Source: Massilia sp. (GTDB lineage Bacteria > Pseudomonadota > Gammaproteobacteria > Burkholderiales > Burkholderiaceae_D). Taken from it: a stretch of DNA of 5,035 nt. The translations under genes were made by a program, and so were the position numbers. The notes beneath the pieces were generated by a model. That model had not been told where the DNA came from and did not search any database. It was given only the letters and a program-made list of their open reading frames with translations. Position 1 is the first letter of the stretch. Each line of letters begins with the position of its first letter. The DNA lies in assembly GCA_003484545.1 (NCBI GenBank), contig DNCF01000500.1, positions 1 through 5,035 on the forward strand. Direction: 5' to 3'. Below, piece after piece: positions 1-5,035 of this stretch.

Positions 1-62
1 CACCATCCAGGCCCTGCAGAGAGACGCCGGTGCCGGCGGCGCTCTGCAGGGCCTGGATGGTG
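1..62. repeat. Perfect 21-bp inverted repeat flush with the window edge
   Basis: Bases 1-21 are the exact reverse complement of bases 42-62, with a 20-base GC-rich spacer. Within the spacer, 25-30 can pair with 33-38. The repeat sits inside the lapA reading frame, so the right arm encodes about residues 76-83 and the left arm the last seven visible residues. Whether it continues past base 1 cannot be seen. It may be a fold-back artefact at a sequence end or a real hairpin. Confidence 0.9.
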
Positions 63-289
63 TTCTTGTGCTGCGAAGCTTCGCGGCGGTGACGGAACAC
101 GGTCGGCGTCACGGCCAGGATGCCGAGGGCGGCGCCGGCAATGAAGAAGGCCAGCAGCATCAGCACCAGGGGACCACGCAGTTCGTAATTCAGGAAAAAG
201 TGCAGGTCGACCGCCTGCGTGTTCTTCAGCGCGAAGCCGAAAAACAGCACGAACAGGATAAATCCCGCAATGGTGGAGACGAATTTCAT
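1..289 (-). CDS. lapA: LapA-family (DUF1049) inner-membrane protein, 3' end missing
   Basis: The frame opens at ATG 289 (begins MKFVSTIAGF) and stays open to the window edge, giving 96 residues. Two hydrophobic segments are visible, at about residues 3-21 and 39-60. They are separated by a short polar stretch with the family-like motif FGFALKNTQAVDLHFF, and followed by TPTVFRHRRE and the start of a probable cytoplasmic helix. This is the LapA/DUF1049 layout. In E. coli, LapA is encoded with LapB, which controls LpxC turnover by FtsH and so lipopolysaccharide synthesis; LapA's own role is less clear. lapB would be expected just beyond the left edge. No clear Shine-Dalgarno precedes the ATG, but no other in-frame start lies nearby. 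Residues after about 83 lie in or beyond the inverted repeat at 1-62 and may not be the true protein sequence. Identity is well supported; the C-terminus is uncertain. Confidence 0.85.
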   Translation of the reverse strand, partial: MKFVSTIAGFILFVLFFGFALKNTQAVDLHFFLNYELRGPLVLMLLAFFIAGAALGILAVTPTVFRHRREASQHKNTIQALQSAAGTGVSLQGLDG

Positions 290-320
290 CGGGTGATGTT
301 GCCGGTGGGTGCAAAGGCGC

Positions 321-349
321 AGTGTCGCATATCTGCAATTTTATTTCAA
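321..349 (-). promoter_or_regulatory. Candidate sigma-70 promoter for lapA
   Basis: Read on the minus strand, a -35 box TTGAAA (344-349, five of six consensus bases) is followed by a 17-base spacer and GACACT (321-326, three of six). A TG one base before the -10 box gives an extended -10 element. The start of transcription would be near 314, about 25 nt before the lapA ATG. The position just downstream of the ihfB terminator fits a separate lapA(-lapB) transcript. The -10 box is weak, so this is a tentative call. Confidence 0.4.
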
Positions 350-356
350 AGCGGCG

Positions 357-388
357 AAAAAAAACGGCATCCTCGCGGATGCCGTTTT
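357..388 (-). terminator. Rho-independent terminator after ihfB
   Basis: Bases 361-372 and 377-388 form a perfect 12-bp stem around a four-base loop (GCGA on the minus strand). On the minus strand the stem runs into eight consecutive T (357-364), some of them shared with the stem base. The hairpin begins about 20 nt after the ihfB stop codon. On the plus strand only four T follow the stem, so it is clearly oriented to end the rpsA-ihfB message. Confidence 0.93.
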
Positions 389-409
389 GTCTGCACGCAG
401 GCAGACGAC

Positions 410-715
410 TCAGTCTTCGATGATCGGTTGCCCGACCATCGCATCCACCCGCTCGCGCAACTGCTTGCCGGGCTTGAAGTGGGGCACCCGTTTTTCGGGC
501 ACCATCACCTTGTCGCCGGACTTCGGGTTGCGTCCGATGCGGGGCGGACGGCTGTTGAGCGCGAAACTGCCGAAACCACGGATCTCGATGCGCTGGCCGG
601 AAGCCAAGGCGTTGGTCATCGCATCGAGAATGGTCTTGACAGCGTACTCCGCATCCTTGGCGACCAGCTGAGAATAACGCTCAGCCAGTCGTGCAATCAG
701 CTCGGACTTGGTCAT
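410..715 (-). CDS. ihfB: Integration host factor subunit beta
   Basis: This 101-residue protein is one half of the IHF heterodimer, which bends DNA sharply at specific sites in transcription, recombination and replication. It opens with MTKSELIARLAERY, as IhfB proteins do, and carries the core GQRIEIRGFGSF (40-51). The beta-arm motif PPRIGRNPKSGDKV follows, with the intercalating proline at residue 64, the same position as in E. coli IhfB. Glu44 and Arg46, linked to sequence recognition in the E. coli beta subunit, are both present. The HFKPGKQLRERV end confirms the family. The length is slightly above the E. coli 94 residues because of a short tail (VDAMVGQPIIED). A GAGG Shine-Dalgarno lies at 723-726, seven bases before the ATG. 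The gene starts 28 nt after rpsA and ends at a strong terminator, so it is probably co-transcribed with rpsA. The partner subunit gene ihfA is not in the window. Confidence 0.97.
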   Translation of the reverse strand: MTKSELIARLAERYSQLVAKDAEYAVKTILDAMTNALASGQRIEIRGFGSFALNSRPPRIGRNPKSGDKVMVPEKRVPHFKPGKQLRERVDAMVGQPIIED

Positions 716-743
716 CTGGTCGCCTCGTCAGGATAGACCTTGC

Positions 744-2450
<1,707 letters not shown>

Positions 2451-2561
2451 AGGTTATTTACAGGTTAGCCAGCAGGACCGGCAATACGCGGCCTGAACTG
2501 GGTCAAGTTGAACATCACCGGCGCGGCAACATTGCCAACACCGGCACCACAAAATTACAAA
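2451..2561 (-). promoter_or_regulatory. rpsA leader without Shine-Dalgarno, putative S1 autoregulation region
   Basis: This is the 111-nt gap between the cmk stop and the rpsA ATG. The last dozen minus-strand bases before the ATG are AU-rich (TGTAAATAACCT) with no GGAG-like element. Further upstream are GGCAA/TTGCC (2527-2538) flanked by CCGG repeats, which could form a modest hairpin, and an AT-rich run right after the cmk stop. There is no T tract, so it is not a convincing terminator, and cmk probably reads through into rpsA. In E. coli the rpsA leader lacks a canonical Shine-Dalgarno, and S1 represses its own translation there. The same role here is inference. Confidence 0.5.
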
Positions 2562-2580
2562 TCACAACAGTGCGTTCCAA
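2552..2580 (-). promoter_or_regulatory. Weak candidate promoter at the cmk-rpsA junction
   Basis: On the minus strand TTGGAA (2575-2580, four of six consensus bases) is spaced 17 bases from TAATTT (2552-2557, three of six). An overlapping better -10 hexamer, TGTAAT (2554-2559, five of six), has only a 15-base spacer. Transcription would start near 2545, about 95 nt before the rpsA ATG. Proximal rpsA promoters exist in E. coli, but the match here is weak. Confidence 0.25.
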
Positions 2581-3224
2581 TGCAGCACTTGTTCTACTGC
2601 TTCATCGACCGTCATCTCGGACGTATCGAGGATGTACGCACCCTCCGCCGGCACCAGCGGGGCGACGCTGCGATGGGTATCGCGTGCATCGCGCGCCTGC
2701 AAATCCGCCAGCAGATCGTCCATATTAGCAGAAAATCCTTTGCCAATCAATTGCTTATACCGGCGTTCCGCACGTGCCTCAACGCTTGCTGTCAGAAACA
2801 CTTTCAGACGGGCATTCGGGAAGATGACAGTGCCCATGTCGCGCCCGTCGGCCACCAGGCCGGGGGCCGTGCGAAAGCCCAGTTGCAGGCCATAGAGCGC
2901 CTGGCGCACGCCGGGCAGCGCCGCGATCTTAGATGCGTTGTTGCCCACTTCCTCGGCGCGGATCAGGGCGCCGACCTCCTCGCCATCGAGGAAGATGCCG
3001 TCGCCGGTGAAGCGCACCGGCAACTGCGCCGCCAGGTTCGCCACGCCGTGCTCGTCGGCCAGGTCGACGCCGGCGCGCATGGCGGACAAGGCGGTCAGGC
3101 GGTACAGCGCACCCGAATCGAGCAGGTGATAGCCGAGCCGGTCGGCGACGCGGGCGGCAACGGTGCCCTTGCCGGAAGCGGTCGGGCCATCGATCGTGAT
3201 GACGGGAATGTGGGAATTTGGCAT
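2562..3224 (-). CDS. cmk: Cytidylate kinase
   Basis: This 220-residue cytosolic enzyme phosphorylates CMP and dCMP to the diphosphates with ATP, recycling nucleotides from RNA turnover and lipid synthesis. It has the P-loop GPTASGKGT at residues 13-21 and the CMP-site motif LLDSGALYR at 34-42. GLVADGRDMGTVIFP at 122-136 holds the Arg128-Asp129 pair. ARDARDTHRSVAPLVP at 177-192 supplies the arginines and aspartate of the lid and CMP site. The long NMP-binding insert typical of bacterial Cmk is present (about 43-120), and the length is close to the E. coli 227 residues. The start at ATG 3224 (MPNSHIPVITIDGP) is chosen because the P-loop then lies where the family has it, and AAGGA lies just before it (3228-3232). 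The in-frame ATG at 3398 would overlap aroA by 128 nt and add unrelated sequence. An AT-rich stretch at codons 157-169 appears to carry an internal promoter for rpsA. Confidence 0.96.
   Translation of the reverse strand: MPNSHIPVITIDGPTASGKGTVAARVADRLGYHLLDSGALYRLTALSAMRAGVDLADEHGVANLAAQLPVRFTGDGIFLDGEEVGALIRAEEVGNNASKIAALPGVRQALYGLQLGFRTAPGLVADGRDMGTVIFPNARLKVFLTASVEARAERRYKQLIGKGFSANMDDLLADLQARDARDTHRSVAPLVPAEGAYILDTSEMTVDEAVEQVLHWNALL
2722..2750 (-). promoter_or_regulatory. Candidate sigma-70 promoter inside cmk, directed at rpsA-ihfB
   Basis: On the minus strand TTGATT (2745-2750, four of six consensus bases) is followed by exactly 17 bases and TAATAT (2722-2727, four of six). TGC directly before the -10 box completes an extended -10 element. 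Transcription would start near 2715, leaving a leader of about 265 nt before the rpsA ATG. The surrounding codons are AT-rich (CAA, TTG, ATT, GGA, TTT, TCT, GCT, AAT) in an otherwise GC-rich gene, which fits selection for a DNA signal. E. coli also has rpsA promoters within the upstream cmk gene. Not experimentally supported here. Confidence 0.55.
2745..2757 (+). promoter_or_regulatory. IHF consensus match overlapping the -35 box of the cmk-internal promoter
   Basis: AATCAATTGCTTA on the plus strand fits the IHF consensus WATCAANNNNTTR at every fixed position. An AT-rich stretch lies on its 5' side (2721-2740), as at many good IHF sites. The first six bases are the complement of the proposed -35 box, so bound IHF would compete with or reshape the promoter. 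The downstream gene ihfB encodes an IHF subunit, which makes feedback possible. One 13-mer can arise by chance. Confidence 0.35.
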
Positions 3225-3270
3225 TTTTCCTTTTACCTGGCTACGCGCCGGACGCGCGGTTGATTCATTT

Positions 3271-4602
3271 TTAAAACAGTTCGTTGCGAGCAATACCCGC
3301 GAAAGCCTCGAAATAATCGGGGAAGGTCTTGGCGACGCATTTCGGATCGTTGATGCGCATCGCGTTGCCGCGCCGCGCCTTGCCGTCCAGCGAGGCAAGC
3401 GAAAAGCACATCGCCATGCGGTGGTCGTCGTAGGTGTCGATGGTCGCCGGCAGCAGTTCGTGCGGCGGCGTGATCCGGATGTAGTCCGCGCCCTCCTCCA
3501 CGATCGCGCCGACCTTGCGCAGCTCGAGCGCCATGGCCGCCAGCCGGTCGGTTTCCTTCACGCGCCAGCTGGCGATGTTGCGCAGCGTGCTGGTGCCGTC
3601 GGCATACAGCGCCGCCACCGCGATCGTCATGGCAGCGTCGGGAATATGGTTGAAGTCGGCGTCGATGGCCTTCAATACGCCGTTCGAGCGCGCCTCGATC
3701 CAGTTGTCGCCGCGGGTGATGGTGGCGCCCATGCGCTCGAGGGCGTCGGCGAAGCGCACGTCGCCCTGGATGCTGTTCTCCCCTACCCCTTCCACCCGCA
3801 CCGGACCGCCGGCGATTGCGCCGGCCGCCAGGAAGTAGGAGGCCGAGGAAGCGTCGCCCTCGACGTGGATGCTGCCCGGCGAGGCGTAGCGCTGGCCTGG
3901 CTGCACGGTGAACGAGGCCCAGCCGTTCTGCTCGACCGTGACGCCGAAGCGCCGCATCAGGTTCAGGGTGATCTCGATGTAGGGCTTGGAGATCAGCTCG
4001 CCGATCACGTCGATGGTCACCGCATGGCCGCGCGCCATCAAGGGCGCCGCCATCAGGAGCGCGGTCAGGAACTGGCTCGACACGTTGCCGCGCACCGCGA
4101 TGCGGTTGGCGTGAATATGGCCGCGCTTGATCCGCAGCGGCGGAAAGCCGGGTTCGCCCGTGTACTCGATCTGGGCGCCGACCTCGTTCAGGGCGTCGAC
4201 CAGGTCGCCGATCGGGCGCTCGTGCATGCGCGAGACGCCATGCAGGGTGTAGTCGCCGCCGATCACGGCCAGCGCCGCGGTCAGCGGACGGATCGCCGTG
4301 CCGGCGTTGCCCATGAACAGGTCCGCTTCGCCGTTCGGCAGCTTGCCGCCGTTCCCATGCACCAGGATGGTGCGCTCATCGATTTCTTCCCAGGCGATGC
4401 CGAGCGCGCGCAAGGCACCGAGCATGACCATGGTGTCGTCCGAGGCCAGCAGGTCGTGGATCGTGGTGTCGCCCTCGGCCAGCGCGGCCAGCAACAAGGT
4501 GCGGTTCGAGATGCTTTTCGAGCCCGGCAGGCGCACCGTACCCTCGACGTGCATGACGGGTTCGAGGTCGATGTGCTGGGGATAGTGTTTTTGCTGCGTC
4601 AT
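3271..4602 (-). CDS. aroA: 3-phosphoshikimate 1-carboxyvinyltransferase (EPSP synthase, class I)
   Basis: This 443-residue enzyme joins shikimate-3-phosphate and phosphoenolpyruvate to give EPSP, the sixth step of the shikimate pathway, in the cytosol. Active-site motifs appear in order: LPGSKSISNR (25-34, Lys29, Ser30, Arg34), FMGNAGTAIRPLT (96-108), RMHERPIGDLV (125-135), NVSSQFLTALL (173-183), HIPDAAMTIA (319-328, catalytic Asp322), RVKETDRLAAM (347-358, catalytic Glu350), YDDHRMAM (392-399) and DPKCVAKTFPDYF (420-432). All expected catalytic and substrate residues are present and the length is close to the E. coli 427. Gly101 and Pro106 in the NAGTAxRP motif are the residues of the ordinary class I, glyphosate-sensitive form. 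AGGA at 4609-4612, inside the last tyrA codons, is the ribosome site, six bases from the ATG. The tyrA TAA directly abuts this ATG, so the two are probably translationally coupled. cmk starts 46 nt after the stop. Confidence 0.98.
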   Translation of the reverse strand: MTQQKHYPQHIDLEPVMHVEGTVRLPGSKSISNRTLLLAALAEGDTTIHDLLASDDTMVMLGALRALGIAWEEIDERTILVHGNGGKLPNGEADLFMGNAGTAIRPLTAALAVIGGDYTLHGVSRMHERPIGDLVDALNEVGAQIEYTGEPGFPPLRIKRGHIHANRIAVRGNVSSQFLTALLMAAPLMARGHAVTIDVIGELISKPYIEITLNLMRRFGVTVEQNGWASFTVQPGQRYASPGSIHVEGDASSASYFLAAGAIAGGPVRVEGVGENSIQGDVRFADALERMGATITRGDNWIEARSNGVLKAIDADFNHIPDAAMTIAVAALYADGTSTLRNIASWRVKETDRLAAMALELRKVGAIVEEGADYIRITPPHELLPATIDTYDDHRMAMCFSLASLDGKARRGNAMRINDPKCVAKTFPDYFEAFAGIARNELF

Positions 4603-5035
4603 TTACTTTCCTGATTCGGGGCCCGGCGGCGGTTCGTTCGCTTCGATGGCGGCACCCCAGGCGCGGCGGGCGCGCTGGGCGTTGTCGAAGACCGCTTCCA
4701 GGCCGGCACTGTCGCCGGCCGCGAGCAGCCCGCGCAATGCGGTCAATTGTGCCAGATATGCATCGAGCTCGGTGAGCAATGCGCCGCGGTTGGCCAGGCT
4801 GATGTCGCGCCACATTTCGGGCGACGAACCGGCGATGCGGGTGAAGTCGCGGAAACCGCTGGCGGCGTACTGGAACAGCAGGTCCGCGTGCGGCTTCTTC
4901 GCGATGTCGTCGACCAGCGCATAGGCCAGCAGGTGCGGCAGGTGGCTGACCGCGGCGAACACGGCGTCGTGCTGCTCGGGCGTGAGCGTGTGGATGACGG
5001 CGCCGCACAGGCGCCAGGCGGCGGCCACCAGCCCG
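4603..5035 (-). CDS. tyrA: Prephenate dehydrogenase, C-terminal part (5' end beyond window)
   Basis: The frame is open from the right edge to the TAA at 4603-4605, giving the last 143 complete codons. The enzyme oxidatively decarboxylates prephenate to 4-hydroxyphenylpyruvate in tyrosine synthesis. What remains is the helical C-terminal dimerisation domain. Its hallmark stretches are TPEQHDAVFAAVSHLPHLLAYAL, read here in two parts (TPEQHDAVFAAV, then SHLPHLLAYAL), and AASGFRDFTRIAGSSPEMWRD with the following NRGALLTELDAYL. These are strongly conserved in TyrA proteins. The NAD-binding N-terminal domain lies outside. A GTG at 5028 is internal, not the start, because the frame and family similarity continue through it to the edge. 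No ACT domain follows; the protein ends in a short proline-rich tail (NEPPPGPESGK). Position directly before aroA matches the tyrA-aroA pairing common in betaproteobacteria. Whether the enzyme is specific for prephenate or also uses arogenate cannot be judged from this part. Confidence 0.93.
   Translation of the reverse strand, partial: GLVAAAWRLCGAVIHTLTPEQHDAVFAAVSHLPHLLAYALVDDIAKKPHADLLFQYAASGFRDFTRIAGSSPEMWRDISLANRGALLTELDAYLAQLTALRGLLAAGDSAGLEAVFDNAQRARRAWGAAIEANEPPPGPESGK

Noticed and set aside
68..736. 222-residue open frame on the plus strand over lapA and ihfB
   Set aside because: It crosses two real minus-strand genes and the terminator between them, and has no recognisable protein features.
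2508..3263. 251-residue open frame on the plus strand over cmk
   Set aside because: Antisense shadow of cmk, which has a full set of family motifs on the other strand.
3233..3268. Eleven-codon open frame (ATG to TAA, minus strand) between aroA and cmk, ending VRRVAR
   Set aside because: No ribosome site precedes it, and so short a frame is expected by chance. A nearby 5-bp GCGC hairpin has no T tract, so there is no attenuator-like layout.
3225..3398. 58-residue N-terminal extension of Cmk from ATG 3398
   Set aside because: It would overlap aroA by 128 nt, its sequence is low-complexity Arg/Ser/Ala-rich, and ATG 3224 gives the family-standard N-terminus with AAGGA just upstream.
4284..4317. 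Possible glyphosate-tolerant EPSP synthase
   Set aside because: The motif NAGTAIRPL has the glycine (101) and proline (106) of ordinary class I enzymes. No class II signature or known tolerance substitution is visible.
3163..4614. 483-residue open frame on the plus strand
   Set aside because: Antisense to aroA and the cmk start. Its composition is rich in Arg, His, Val, Ala and Asp, typical of a shadow of GC-rich coding DNA, while aroA carries every EPSP synthase motif.

Overview
This window is a compact housekeeping block from a GC-rich betaproteobacterium. The protein sequences and the gene order point to the family Oxalobacteraceae (Massilia/Duganella/Janthinobacterium-like). That placement comes from remembered family sequences, not a database search. 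Every supported gene lies on the minus strand, so transcription runs from the right edge to the left edge.

In transcription order the layout is: the 3' part of tyrA (4603-5035, cut by the right edge); aroA (3271-4602), whose ATG directly follows the tyrA stop codon; cmk (2562-3224), 46 nt after aroA; rpsA (744-2450), after a 111-nt gap; ihfB (410-715), 28 nt after rpsA; and the 5' part of lapA (1-289, cut by the left edge). A strong Rho-independent terminator (357-388) ends the ihfB message. A separate promoter candidate lies between it and lapA. No stretch longer than 300 bases lacks a gene.

The genes form three functional groups. tyrA and aroA belong to aromatic amino acid synthesis (tyrosine branch and shikimate pathway). 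cmk (CMP recycling), rpsA (ribosomal protein S1) and ihfB (IHF beta subunit) form the cmk-rpsA-ihfB cluster that is widely conserved in proteobacteria. lapA, normally followed by lapB, belongs to the envelope and lipopolysaccharide control group.

I found no new system, mobile element, CRISPR array or RNA gene. Two observations deserve most attention. First, an AT-rich patch inside cmk (2722-2757) looks like a sigma-70 promoter aimed at rpsA-ihfB, and its -35 box lies inside an exact match to the IHF consensus. Second, a perfect 21-bp inverted repeat starts exactly at base 1, which looks like either a contig-end fold-back artefact or a real hairpin in lapA. The rpsA start also lacks a recognisable Shine-Dalgarno sequence, as is known for rpsA in E. 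coli.
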